Assembly (NCBI GenBank): GCA_014885115.2
Contig: WKLE02003631.1
Location: 1 to 30,418, forward strand
Length of the DNA: 30,418 nucleotides
Reading direction: 5' to 3'
Source: Asterionellopsis glacialis
Lineage: Eukaryota; Bacillariophyta; Plagiogrammaphyceae; Rhaphoneidales; Asterionellopsidaceae
Positions 1 to 9,601 of the stretch are shown piece by piece (position 1 is the stretch's first letter; each line of letters starts with the position of its first letter). The notes beneath the pieces are model-generated. The model saw only the letters and a list, made by a program, of their open reading frames with translations, was not told the DNA's origin and searched no databases. The position numbers were made by a program, and so were the translations under genes.

Positions 1-780
1 GCAATTTAGTAACTTAGCCATGTCCTTGCTGACAAAACGGTAGTAACAGGCACTTAAGTCCTGTACTGCTTGAAAGTAGTCAGGATGCCTGTCATTCAGG
101 GTCTTGTAGATCCTGCTCATCCAATGGAAGAGTCCCAGCCTGCCCTGCAGGTCTGGGAACAACATAGTCCAAAGAAATGCGTCATTAGCTGGCCAGGTGT
201 CACTGTACATAAAAATACCCTGGTCAGCTTCAAGTTGGGTGTCACTTGACATGTCTTCTTCAAGTCTGTCCCAGAAGTTGGGCCTCCTTGCCATTCCCTC
301 TGCTGCATGCGCAATATCCAATACTTTAGTAGTCAGAACTATTACTACAGACATGATATCTCCTCCCTTATTACTTGCATCTCATACACCTTTTGCACCA
401 AGAGTACTCTGGTAGTTTTTTAAAGTCTGGTGGGTGTGGTCATGACAGAGCACCCGACCAGAACCTACTGATTGGATCTCCCGGGTATGCCGCATGTCAT
501 CGGATACCCCACTTAATGTGAGATCTGACTTGCAGGACTGATCAAAGATGTCCCTTAGTTGTTCCCTGCTGGGCAGGATCCTAAGATCCCCCAGCCAGTC
601 TTGGAAACAGGGAAATGGGGTTGCATCCTTGATGATGTTAGTCCCGCATTGTTCATAGTATGACATTTTGTGCACAAGATACTCCTTCCCCATCCTTTCG
701 TAAATGAAACAAGCAAGCATGGGTCCATTTCCATAGGTAATCATCATCCTGTCCAGTAGGTCTGATATCAGACCCAACAG
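1..780 (-). pseudogene. Decayed DDE-type transposase, truncated by the window edge
   Basis: On the minus strand one frame stays open from 780 down to base 1 except for a single TGA at 384-382. The stop falls between 'GAKGV' and 'DASNKGG', where a Trp codon would fit. The text reads like a cut-and-paste transposase: 'VLCHDHTHQTLKNY' could hold the first catalytic Asp, 'GEI/GDI' and 'RRPNFW' follow, then 'MYSDTWPANDAFLW' could hold the second Asp, followed by 'GRLGLFHWMSRIYKTL'. The third acidic residue would lie beyond the window. There is no upstream ATG; the frame is preceded by TTTAG (785-781), which could be a splice acceptor, so this may be an internal exon. Family placement is from memory of transposase-like proteins in marine algal genomes, not from a search. 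The single stop suggests a recently dead copy or a base error. Confidence 0.6.
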
Positions 781-783
781 CTA

Positions 784-2404
784 AACAACTGTTGAATTGT
801 TATGAATTGTAAACAAGAAAGAGAGATCGTATCTATAACAGAAGAGCTTATGGGCAGTGTGTTGAGACTACGACCTTTTCAATAGGCTATCGTGCCCCTA
901 AAGCAACAATATCACCTAGTATAGACCATTTCTTTATCACCGCAGCAAATGCACCATAACTTCATCATTTTTTCTTAAATTAATGTAACAAAGATAAGCA
1001 CCACTGCACAAAGATCATGCACAATACTTTGATTATAGCAATCATCCAACTGAATAGTGAGTATTAATGAAATCACACATGAATAAAAATTCTTTCATAA
1101 CCATGATGATGCCAGCTAGTATGCTCATTTTCATTGTATCTTCATCCCTTTTGTGCAGTTTGGCCATCATTTAGTGCAGGTGACAATTGATGCTGGGTCA
1201 TCTTCCAGCTATTTGATGTGTTATGATAATCAATATATATGAATATTCATTTAAAATTCATGACTTTGATGCAAGTTTACAAAATATCTTGGTCAGTTAT
1301 GTGCACCAAGACTAACAACAATAAGACTGTTTTGCTAAGCTTCTTGAGACAGCTGGTGCCAACATTAATGGTTTCAGTGTGATGAGATTAAAATGGTGTT
1401 GAGAAAGAGAAGAAGACTTTGCCACTAAAGTTGCTAAGACAGCTAGTGGTAACTAAGTGTTTTCTGGATGAAATCAATGCACGGATGAAAGACAATGAAA
1501 TATGTATGGCTTTTAATATTTGGGCTATCAAAATTTTGTTAAATTCAATATTTTTGATTATGAATTATACAGGACCAATGGCAAACTATTCTTCACCCCA
1601 AAGCTGTTCATCTGTTTCAAGCCAGTCATCAACCTTTGCTAGAACAGCATCACCATTGTTTTCATCCATCTCAGCATTAACAACTGCTAGTACAGGTGTA
1701 ATAGTTGTAGAGTCAACATCTTCTTTGATCGTAGTTGCACAAATATCTTCAATCTTCTTTCAACTAATACTTGTATGGTCCAGTTGACATAGTAGCAAGT
1801 CTAAGAGCTGCTCTTTACCTTCACCCACTATAGAAAGTATTTTGAGGCAGAGTGGGGTAACTAGCAGGAGGAAGATGATCTAATGCGACTCTCTCTTCTC
1901 TTCCAATACGTTGCCTCTGCCTGAACCAAATGTAGGGGTAGAGTGTGAATAGGCATAATTGGTAATGAATAGAATGATTTCAAAAACTAATTGTGTTCTC
2001 GGCAGATGTAATGATGTGCACATGTTTTAGTTGATTGTGAGAATGAGAAAAATATCTTCCTGCACCGGATTGGTCAGATTCGACTCGAAAACGCTCCGCT
2101 TCGTTTGAACAGCTTGGAAACTACAGGAAAACGAAAGAAGAACATTACTGCGCGTTCGTTCCCTCGTGCGCGACTCGTCGACAAGAGCTAGCCAAGCCTC
2201 GCTCCTTTCTGAATCTTTCTTCGAGCTTGAATTACTGCTCAACGCACAGCATGACGATGCATTGGCTTTACGATTTCCTTTGTAATCTTCTGGAGCTGAC
2301 ACTTTTCAAACTTCTCAGTCGTTGTCGTCTTGTTGATCGTGTATCTGGTTCATAATACCTAAAACACGCATTCGCATTCCTTAGCATAGAACGCAAAAGA
2401 TATC
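784..2404. other. AT-rich spacer upstream of SEC22
   Basis: This 1.6 kb stretch holds no intact gene I can support. Most of it (784-1580) is very AT-rich and looks like degraded repeat DNA. A decayed coding patch on the minus strand lies at 1586-1759 and is listed separately. From about 2070 to 2300 the GC content rises and CG dinucleotides become frequent, just before the SEC22 start, which fits a promoter or 5' UTR. The minus-strand open frame there (2302-2027) begins at GTG and does not look like protein. Confidence 0.5.
1586..1759 (-). pseudogene. Decayed acidic coding patch, C-terminal end of an unknown protein
   Basis: The minus strand between a TGA at 1762-1760 and a TAG at 1588-1586 is open for about 57 codons and reads as a compact acidic C-terminus. 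Recognisable pieces include 'NAEMDENNGDAVLAKVDDWL' and a final 'ETDEQLWGEE'. Acidic, tryptophan-containing text of this kind is unlikely by chance in such AT-rich DNA, but no start codon and no clear splice acceptor precede it. It may be the last exon of a dead mobile element like the one at the left edge, or a remnant of a host gene. I do not recognise the family. Confidence 0.3.
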
Positions 2405-3088
2405 ATGCCTCCTTTGTTAACTCAAGTAGCTCGTGTTTCGGATGGTCTTCCATTGGTGGCTACCACATCAAGTTCAAGTGGTACTGCACCAGTCACAAAT
2501 GAAAGTCAGCAACAAGCAAAACAAATTTTACGCAGTCTAATGCAGGGTTCACCATCACGTATGTCCATTGTATCAGGACCGAATACATTTTATTATTTGG
2601 TGCGAGAAAATTTATGTTTTTTATCCATGTTTGAAAATTCCTATCCGAAACGTGTAGCGTTCCTATATTTGGATGAAGTAGCCGATGCTATTTTGCAAGA
2701 ACTTTTGCAAGAATTTCAAAACGAATGGAGAGCACAAGTTGATACAGCTGCGCGTCCATTCCGATTCATACATTACGATCCGATATTGCAAAAGAAAAGT
2801 AGAGAATTTCAAGATCCGAAACAGGTGCAAAGTCAAAATTCGTCACGTCTTCATGATGATTTAAGTGAAATTCAGGGTATCATGAAAAAAAATATTGATG
2901 AATTATTAAATCGTGGTGAACGATTGGAACATGTATCAAACGTCTCACGAGAATTACAAGCCAAATCCAAAGACTTTAAATGGGGTGCTAAAAAACTAAC
3001 ATGGCAAGCACGTTTACAACAATATGGTCCCATGGTTGCTGGATCAACCTTTGTTTTGTTTGTACTTTACCTTAAGTTCTTCTGGTAA
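2405..3088 (+). CDS. SEC22: Sec22-family vesicle R-SNARE
   Basis: A single-exon gene of 227 residues, the usual size for Sec22. The N-terminus starts 'MPPLLTQVARVSDGLPLVA', the typical opening of the Sec22 longin domain (about 1-125, with 'FYYLVRENLCFL' and 'YPKRVAFLYLDE'). A SNARE coiled coil runs from about 147 to 205 and includes 'IMKKNIDELLNRGERLEHV'; Arg170 of 'LNRGERL' sits at the zero-layer position expected of an R-SNARE. A C-terminal membrane anchor (about 207-225) leaves almost nothing in the lumen. Sec22 acts in ER-Golgi transport, pairing with Qa/Qb/Qc SNAREs, and the longin domain autoregulates it and binds COPII. The longin domain has a low-complexity Ser/Thr/Gln insertion at about 20-40. 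The ATG at 2405 is well supported because the conserved text starts there. Confidence 0.93.
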   Translation: MPPLLTQVARVSDGLPLVATTSSSSGTAPVTNESQQQAKQILRSLMQGSPSRMSIVSGPNTFYYLVRENLCFLSMFENSYPKRVAFLYLDEVADAILQELLQEFQNEWRAQVDTAARPFRFIHYDPILQKKSREFQDPKQVQSQNSSRLHDDLSEIQGIMKKNIDELLNRGERLEHVSNVSRELQAKSKDFKWGAKKLTWQARLQQYGPMVAGSTFVLFVLYLKFFW

Positions 3089-4051
3089 AGAAATGTAAAC
3101 ATCACGGGGAAGATGACACAGTATCGCTGGTAAAGGAGAAAGTGCAAGATTAATTTCATATTGCACGGTATGATATCCTCTCTGAGAAGAACCATCAAAT
3201 AAAACTACAATAATTTAAAAATTACACAAACCAAAAACATATGATTTCATATTACGACAAGACTTCAATACAACTTTACGAGTACATAGGATGTTTCATT
3301 TGCGTCGATTATCTGGTTGTCACTAATTCATTGTCTCGGAATGTTCAAAGAGGAAAGGTCAGTATCAGAGAGTCTCCAGCACACATCTGTCAGAGACGAT
3401 AAGTTAAATCCTTTTACCACTTTTCTAATGCCTACTCTTCTCTAGACTCTCTAGTAGAGAGGTGCCTATTCTGTCACGATGCAACTAACAGTAGATGTAA
3501 ACTAACCGTTATTTAACGTTGACATGCGCTGGATGGCATCTGGTCTGCCCTCTGATCGTCCTCCAGATCCCGGGCGGGCGAACATGAAAAATGGCGCGTC
3601 TGTGATGCCATCCTGGTGTTCTCATCTTGTTTGTTCGAGAGACTGGAATAAAAAAATCTGATTGGTGGCCGTCAGTTTTTTGATCTCCCCAGCTAAGATC
3701 TCTACTGGTGTAATACCAGGTACTCAAAAAAGTGGGCTTACCCAGGTACTAAAAGGTACCCCAGGTATGTGCGTGGGCTTCATGGTTGATTTCTGATGGG
3801 TTCGGTTGTCAAGACATCTCGCAAGACAAAGAACAAAATACCACCAACCAAAACAACGAAAACAACCAAAATCTCTCTATCAAAAGCAAGAACACAGAAC
3901 AAACGTACGTGTGCTTGCTTGTGAGTTTGATTCTTGCATGGACACAAGATATAAAAGAGTGTTGATTGCATAATAGAAAGCATAGTTAAAGAAAGAAACT
4001 CAAACATTTTCGTTGAGCTCCGTTGTCCAATCGTTTTAGTGAGGTATTATT
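3089..4051. other. Spacer between SEC22 and the sigma factor gene
   Basis: No convincing gene. It would hold the SEC22 3' UTR and the sigma factor promoter. A short perfect palindrome, CTCTCTA-G-TAGAGAG, lies at 3447-3461. A cluster of TACCAGGTA-type palindromes lies at 3714-3765, about 290-340 bases before the sigma factor ATG. The short open frames on the minus strand (3727-3509 and 4007-3780) do not read as protein. Confidence 0.5.
3714..3765. promoter_or_regulatory. TACCAGGTA-type palindrome cluster upstream of the sigma factor gene
   Basis: One exact TACCAGGTA (3714-3722) is followed by near copies TACCCAGGTA (3739-3748) and GGTACCCCAGGTA (ending near 3765). The motif is its own reverse complement around a central A/T. 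Similar groups occur in other upstream spaces of this window. A regulatory role is inferred from position only. Confidence 0.4.
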
Positions 4052-5506
4052 ATGAGAGGGATGAAGTTCGATGCTAGAAGTATCGTGCCGTTGCTAGTTT
4101 TACAGAGCAGTCTTTACACTACAACCAAAGCATGGGTTGCTAGTAGTAGTAGACGTTGGAACTATTACAGTTTAATGAAAGAAACATCATCGATAGTGTC
4201 GTCGAGGACAACAACCAAGAGATTTGCTTCTACACCTTTAGAAGAAAATTATTCAATCTTAGACGATGGTAATGGCCATATATCCAGTGATTTAGCACGA
4301 AGTATATGGAACTGGGATCATGAGAATCGTGCACAGCATCCTGAAAATGCACATAATATGCCGAAATTCAAATATTCGACTCGTAAAGGTTTAAAGATTG
4401 TGGATCAAGTTGCACGTGAACTCTTGAATACCTTGGATTCTTCTGATGAATTATTGGCAGGCACTACCACAACTGGTGGAGATATAGTAGAAGATCGTGA
4501 TAGTTCCGTCATGTCCTATTCTGATTTAGTTCAAGAGGGTATTGTGGCGCTTATGTATGCCATGGCAAACTTTGATCCACCTTCTGCTGCAGCAGAACAA
4601 AAACAACAACAATCACAACGTGAGGATGATACGGCAGGTGAGGCAAAGTTTGAATCCTTTGCTCGAAACGCAATTTACAATACCATGTCACGATGTTTGG
4701 CAGATAATTCACGTCCTATCCGTTTACCAGGACATGTTCAAAAAGTACTACAAAATGCACGTCAAGAACGATTAAAGCTTGAAACAGAATTTCCTGGTAG
4801 GACCATTACAAATCAAGAAATTGCAACAAATATTGGAATTGATGTTGAAAAGTTAGAGTTATATTTGTTGGTAAGCCGTGACACACTCTCTACCGAGCGT
4901 ACAGTTGAAGTTTTCAACACATGGTTAGATAATGATTCTGCGCCATATCGAGAAGAAACGGCAGATGGGCAGAGTGATAACCTAAGTGGTACAAATCGAA
5001 ATACAAATGGAAACACCATGAAGGATGGTAATGAAAATACCATGTTGGGTGGACCTAGTGGCGTAACGACGGATGAAGATGATTACTATATGTTTGAAGA
5101 AGAGGGTGAAGACGAAATGTGGGTCCACCAAGAACAAATTGCTGGACCATTGGGTGATTTTATTGCTGATACATCAGCATCGCCAGATGATGTTGCATTG
5201 GCAAGTATGATTCAACATGATGTAGATGATTTCTTAACACGTACCTTGAATGACCAAGAATTAGAGGTAATTCGTATGAGATATGGATTATCAGGTTCTG
5301 GTAGCAGCAGTGTTGGCGCTGATGACAATAGTGGTACGCCGGCTGCCATGTCATTGACACATGTTGCCAAGCAGTTGGGCGTTTCACGTACTCGTATAGC
5401 ACAAATTGAAGAACGTGCCTTGGAAAAATTACGAACATCTTATACAAACCGATATGTGGAAGTGTATTTGGATGATGAACATGAATATATTACAGATACC
5501 GTTTAA
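4052..5506 (+). CDS. Plastid RNA polymerase sigma-70 factor
   Basis: A single-exon gene of 484 residues. The hydrophobic N-terminus (about 10-20, IVPLLVLQSS) followed by 'TTTKAWVASSS' and a Ser/Thr/Arg-rich stretch matches the signal-plus-transit presequence of diatom plastid proteins; A27-W28 would be the cleavage-site aromatic. Sigma region 2 begins near 'YSDLVQEGIVALMYAMANFD' (156-175) and resumes at 'FESFARNAIYNTMSRCL' after a Gln-rich insertion. Region 3 covers about 222-290 ('RPIRLPGHVQ', 'GRTITNQEIATNIGI'). Region 4 covers about 388-470, with 'LNDQELEVIRMRYGLS' and the helix-turn-helix 'VAKQLGVSRTRIAQIEERAL'. It would direct the plastid-encoded polymerase to -10/-35 promoters. An acidic, low-complexity linker (about 291-385) separates regions 3 and 4, and a Ser/Gly-rich insert splits region 4. 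The start could be M1 or M4. Confidence 0.9.
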   Translation: MRGMKFDARSIVPLLVLQSSLYTTTKAWVASSSRRWNYYSLMKETSSIVSSRTTTKRFASTPLEENYSILDDGNGHISSDLARSIWNWDHENRAQHPENAHNMPKFKYSTRKGLKIVDQVARELLNTLDSSDELLAGTTTTGGDIVEDRDSSVMSYSDLVQEGIVALMYAMANFDPPSAAAEQKQQQSQREDDTAGEAKFESFARNAIYNTMSRCLADNSRPIRLPGHVQKVLQNARQERLKLETEFPGRTITNQEIATNIGIDVEKLELYLLVSRDTLSTERTVEVFNTWLDNDSAPYREETADGQSDNLSGTNRNTNGNTMKDGNENTMLGGPSGVTTDEDDYYMFEEEGEDEMWVHQEQIAGPLGDFIADTSASPDDVALASMIQHDVDDFLTRTLNDQELEVIRMRYGLSGSGSSSVGADDNSGTPAAMSLTHVAKQLGVSRTRIAQIEERALEKLRTSYTNRYVEVYLDDEHEYITDTV

Positions 5507-6235
5507 TAATTTCAAGTGATGAAATATAGAAAAGGGGAGAGAGAAGTCATCGTGAGCAAACAGCGCAGACAAGAGAAGAGAAAAATAACCACGTACAAGG
5601 AGAAGAGCATAATAATCAAAACTATTTCAAGTAGGGAAACATAAACTTTAAACTCACCGGCATAGGTATGCTTTGTACTGTTTTCCAGCTTCGTGCTCAT
5701 CTCTCCGTCTACGGTCATATACCTACTTCATTTTTTCAATTTTTCCAAACGATGCTTCCACATTGTCACACACCCATAGAAATCAATTGGCAAAGCAACA
5801 TGATAATTTTTTGGTATTCATACAAATCACAATACCATGTCGAACTATTTTGTGCGTTTTTACGAGCAAATTTATCGCTGAAAAACTTATTCGAGGGAAT
5901 GTTTTCTGGCAGTCTGTGTTTTTGTTTTTTCATATCATTATTAGAAAATTATTTTCATTGTATCTATTACTGTGTACCGTATCACAGTGGAATATTCCAT
6001 TTTGGGTGGCCTTTTGTCATCCGTACAATTAGACACCAAAATTTCATCTCCACCTACGCACATGCATTCCTACTAACTTGAAGGCTTCCTCTCCAACACG
6101 CGACAGTGGAAACCATTTATCCATACAGATCAAGCTTATTCTTTTTCGAGCAACTTCCAATTTAATCTAAGCTAAGTCAAGTAAAGATCCTAATTGTTGG
6201 CTCCACAAAGAATATCCCCATCAATCATACCGTGT
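5507..6235. other. Convergent 3' spacer
   Basis: Space between the 3' ends of the sigma factor gene (+) and the cyclophilin-like gene (-). 5510-5640 is purine-rich, the rest AT-rich. Two overlapping plus-strand frames (5668-6081 and 5673-6032) are open but are rich in Phe, Tyr, His and Cys with no domain-like text, so I treat them as chance. No TACC(A/T)GGTA or GTAGG(A/T)CCTAC palindrome is present, in contrast to the upstream spaces. Confidence 0.5.
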
Positions 6236-7817
6236 TTATTCTGCATCTTCAATTGAAACATCATATTCTTCCTTATGTTGATCAACTCGATGATCCAACT
6301 TGGGCTTGTGCTTTTTGTCATGATGATGTCGCTTAGCTTGAGCGACTATTTCTTCATTTGTTTGTTGCGGCTTCGTTTCTTCGGGCAGGGGTGTTTCAAT
6401 ACGGGCCCATGTAATTTCAACAGGATCTTCTAAAAAGTCAGCATAATCTGAATCATCATATACATCCATTTTATAAATCTTTTGTAATGTGGAAAATCCA
6501 TCCACAACCTTGGCAAAGCAAGGATCTGCTTGTTCTGCTAAAGCATGTTGTGTTTGTCCACCAGGTCCATGAACATGAGTATTATCATTCTTGTTGATAT
6601 AAAAGTCGGGTCCACCTGGACGTCCCGTCATACCGAGAGTCCATGCAACGTGAGGGAACTTGGCATTGTATTCGGGGAATGCCAATTGATCTAATTCTTT
6701 TTCTTCGAATTTTGCATATGCTTCTTCATCCTCGATTTCATCTTCGTAGGATTGAGGTCCTGCTTGTAATATATGAGCACCATTAAGGTAAATCCATGTA
6801 TAATCCCACAATTCATGGTAGACTTGTTCCAAAAACAAATGTACTGAATGTGGCATCATCTCTACTGGTGCCAATTCTATCGTAAAGTATTCTAACTTGT
6901 CCTCATCATTCGAAAATCGTAATGCAAACTTGACACGATGAGGACCAGGACCGAATCTGATTTTATTGAGTTGATGGGTATTCAAGGGTTTAAAAAAAAC
7001 AAAAAAGAAATTAGACAAACAAGTGGGGTGGAATGGTGAAAATTGGTACGGGTTCTTTCAATACAGTTGGTGGAAATGTAATTGCACCTTTAAAAAGAGG
7101 CTGTTTGTGAATGATGATGCAACCAAAACATAACCCACGTGGGTGGGGGGTGGGGGCGAGGGAGAGGAAAACAAAAAAACATATCACTTACTTTTCAATG
7201 ACAGAACGATGAGAATTACGAGATGCTTGCTTTTGTAAGGTACCAACTTGTTTTCTCCAAGCAAATTCACGTTTCATTAATTTGTCAACTTGATCTTTGT
7301 TTTGGTTACCAGCTTTGTTTGCGACCAATTCTCTGTTTTGCATAGTCAAATCACGATTGGTGGACTCCAAATCACGAACACGTTGAAGCAATGTATCATC
7401 TCCTTTATCTCTCCTCTGGTAGTTAATATTTTGACTGTGCAGTTGATCACGATCCTTCAAGAGATTACGGATAGCACCAACTGCTTCTTTGGCATTCTTG
7501 ACGTTTAATTCAATCATGATGTCGTTAATTCCTTGTGAAACGGACTTCGCACTTGAACGATAATACACGGTAGTACAGAAAAAAAGGAAGATAGAAAAGG
7601 CTACCATAAGTACCTTGGAGTTCAGAAATGGTGCAGCACTGTGGGAAGGCCTTTTGGTTTTGCCAGTTGAATAATGCGCATTGGAATTGTAGGAATCATA
7701 TGATCCACCGCCATATCCAACGCCTAAACCACCACCGCCGTTGCCATTGCCATAATTGGTTGGTAAGGCGCCTCCGTGACCAACACCCGATCCTTGACGT
7801 TGACGTAACATTGCCAT
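6236..7817 (-). CDS. Type II membrane protein with coiled coil and cyclophilin-like domain
   Basis: Two exons: 7817-7192 and 6956-6236, with an intron at 7191-6957 (donor GTAAGT, acceptor AATCAG after a T-rich tract). The join reads 'VIEK-FGPGPHRVKF' and gives 448 residues. The N-terminus (1-66) is Gly/Asn/Ser-rich and would be cytosolic; 'KVLMVAFSIFLFFCTTVYY' (about 68-86) is a single membrane anchor; a charged coiled coil follows (about 90-200). The C-terminal part (about 210-400) resembles the cyclophilin peptidyl-prolyl isomerase fold: 'FTIELAPVEMMPHSVHLFLE', 'HILQAGP', 'GGPDFYIN' (323-330) and 'CFAKVVDGF'. The usual catalytic Arg of 'FHR' is replaced ('WIYLNGAHILQAG'), so it is probably a weak or inactive isomerase. 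The tail is His/Lys-rich. A luminal endomembrane location is inferred. The second exon has no ATG of its own. Confidence 0.8.
7133..7162. other. Intronic 12-bp palindrome next to a G-run tract
   Basis: Inside the intron of the cyclophilin-like gene, ACCCACGTGGGT (7133-7144) is a perfect palindrome with a CACGTG G-box core. It runs directly into GGG-T-G6-T-G5-CGA-GGG (7141-7162) on the plus strand, which fits the four-run pattern of a G-quadruplex. The gene is on the minus strand, so the RNA carries the C-rich version. A bHLH/bZIP-type binding site or a structural role is possible but not shown. Confidence 0.4.
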
Positions 7818-9601
7818 GAAAACTGATTAAACGAACAGCGATACGCTTTCTCTATCTATCTATCTCTGGGACCTCTGTTAAAGTCAATAAAATGCGGTGC
7901 GCCTGAAGAGCGTGACAAATCAGTGTGAGTTGAGCTTTGGTCACTTTGGCCTCTGTAACTGGTGACAGGATCTCAAAGTCTGTACCAGGTATCATCTTTC
8001 GAAGTACCAGGTAGGCCCTACCGGTACCTGGTACCTGATACCAGTACCAGATTGCAGGTGTCGTCGCGCCGAGAAATCTCCATGATGTGGCTCTGGATGC
8101 AATTCTTCCGTGCCTGCTTCCAACGCTCCTTTCAACGGTCACATGCGTACAAATCTACTGAAAAAATACCATATTGATGGGGAGCTCTTCAACTTTAACG
8201 GTACATGTATTATTATAAAAGTCATCGCTACTTTCAGATACATAGATATATAGAATTTAACATGCATTTATCGACAAATATTTCTTTATTTTTATATTCA
8301 TTTTGAATAATGTTAATTTTTTATACTTGTAATCTTTATATATAAATCATAATCAAAACCGGCCAACTCGTCCTGGACTCCAATTCGCCAGAAAAAATGT
8401 ACAGTACATAATTTTATACAAGCTACGTCCCATCTATCTAGGACCTATAGGCAGGTAGCTGCTAATAGTACTTCCTGGATTTCAGCCAGTCAAAAGATTG
8501 GAAACGACTACCTAATTTCAAAGCATCTCTGTAGTAGTAGAGAAATTCCATTGATAATAAAAGGTTAGAAAGGGACTTATAGAGCAAAAAATTATAGATA
8601 CCAGGTACACAGCGGCTTGCATACAATGAATGCGTCTTGCGTACATACCAGGTATAGTACAGTCCAATGATAACTTTGGAGTCAGCCCGCAGAAATTTGA
8701 GCTCTGGAACCAAGTTGAAACCACAAACCTCTATTATAATCTGATGGACAACCGAACAACAAAAAACAGAGAAGTTGACAACCACTACCAGTACCGAAGA
8801 AGGACTAACAGGTACGTAGGTCCTGCCGGTAGTACTGGTACATTGTCCCCCACGTGTCGGCGCATTACCAGGTAGGATGCAACGCTACTACCGGAAAAGG
8901 TAACGGTACGTACGCTATCCTTTGACGGAGTGATTGATGGACGGAGGCACGTAAACCTACACCAAACTCTTTGTCTTGAACTTGAAACTCTTGTTCTTGA
9001 TTCTCTTGTCAGTCTTTATTCTCCCCATGTCTGTCTCCTTCTGGGACTGGTTGTTCATCATCGTACGAGCTCCTTTGTACGTTGTACGTACCAGGTACCA
9101 GGTACCCGGTAAGCGATGCGACATACCGTATCAGGTATCACCGGTATTAGATGCTGGCATGGCATGCATGAGGAGAAATCTCTGGTTTTCTCCCCTTGAA
9201 AATTCATTGACGACACCAAGGCGTGACACGTACCAGGTACATACCACCAGCACGTAGGTCTTACGGCATGACAATAGATACCCTACGGTACCTGATGCCT
9301 TTCAAGATCTCTGTAGTCGTCCAGAAGACGATATGCGAAGCGAACACTCCATACGAACGCAATCAAGCAACACGAGCCATAGACCTTACCTTTTTTTATG
9401 ATATCTTTGAATTGCACCACACGTGGTCTACCGCACGACGCACAACAATCAACCTTGGTGGATGAAAGTTCATGCTTTCTCTTTTTGAAAAAAAGCACAT
9501 TATCGTGCACACGTAGAGCATTTTTTCTTAAAAACATTAAAAACTAGATCGATAGTCTCTAGAGTTAGTGCATACTACTTCGTAAAGGAATACTTCCAAC
9601 C
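7818..9601. other. Divergent promoter space rich in palindromes
   Basis: A 1.8 kb gap between the divergent cyclophilin-like (-) and asparaginase (+) genes. It holds no gene I can support: the open frames at 8785-8462, 8930-9112, 8976-9257 and 9537-9283 have no domain-like text and overlap each other. An AT-rich core (about 8200-8400) separates two areas with many TACC(A/T)GGTA elements (listed separately). Confidence 0.5.
7983..9290. promoter_or_regulatory. Dense array of TACC(A/T)GGTA palindromes
   Basis: Nine exact copies of TACC(A/T)GGTA occur here: 7983, 8005, 8025, 8599, 8646, 8866, 9089, 9096 (overlapping the previous copy) and 9231 (start positions). There are also many near copies, such as TACCTGATACCAGTACCAG just after 8025, a GTAGGTCCT half near 8817, and GGTACCTGATG near 9288. 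The copy at 8024-8034 is a full 11-mer, GTACCTGGTAC. Copies are not evenly spaced and have no shared flanks, so this is neither a tandem satellite nor a CRISPR array. Their place between two divergent gene starts suggests shared promoter elements, which is inference. Confidence 0.5.

Noticed and set aside
1419..1787. 122-codon plus-strand frame
   Set aside because: TTG start; its second half is the mirror of the more protein-like acidic frame on the minus strand.
2027..2302. 91-codon minus-strand frame before SEC22
   Set aside because: GTG start, Ser/Arg-rich text from a CG-rich promoter-like stretch, no homologous motif.
5668..6081. Two overlapping plus-strand open frames of 137 and 119 codons
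   Set aside because: Both are rich in Phe, Tyr, His and Cys with no domain-like text; they lie in T-rich DNA between two convergent genes.
7983..9290. CRISPR-like or satellite array
   Set aside because: The repeated unit is only 9-11 bp, spacing is irregular, flanks differ, and the genome is eukaryotic.
8462..9537. Several open frames of 60-107 codons in the asparaginase upstream space
   Set aside because: They overlap each other on both strands, include the palindromic repeats, and show no protein-like composition.
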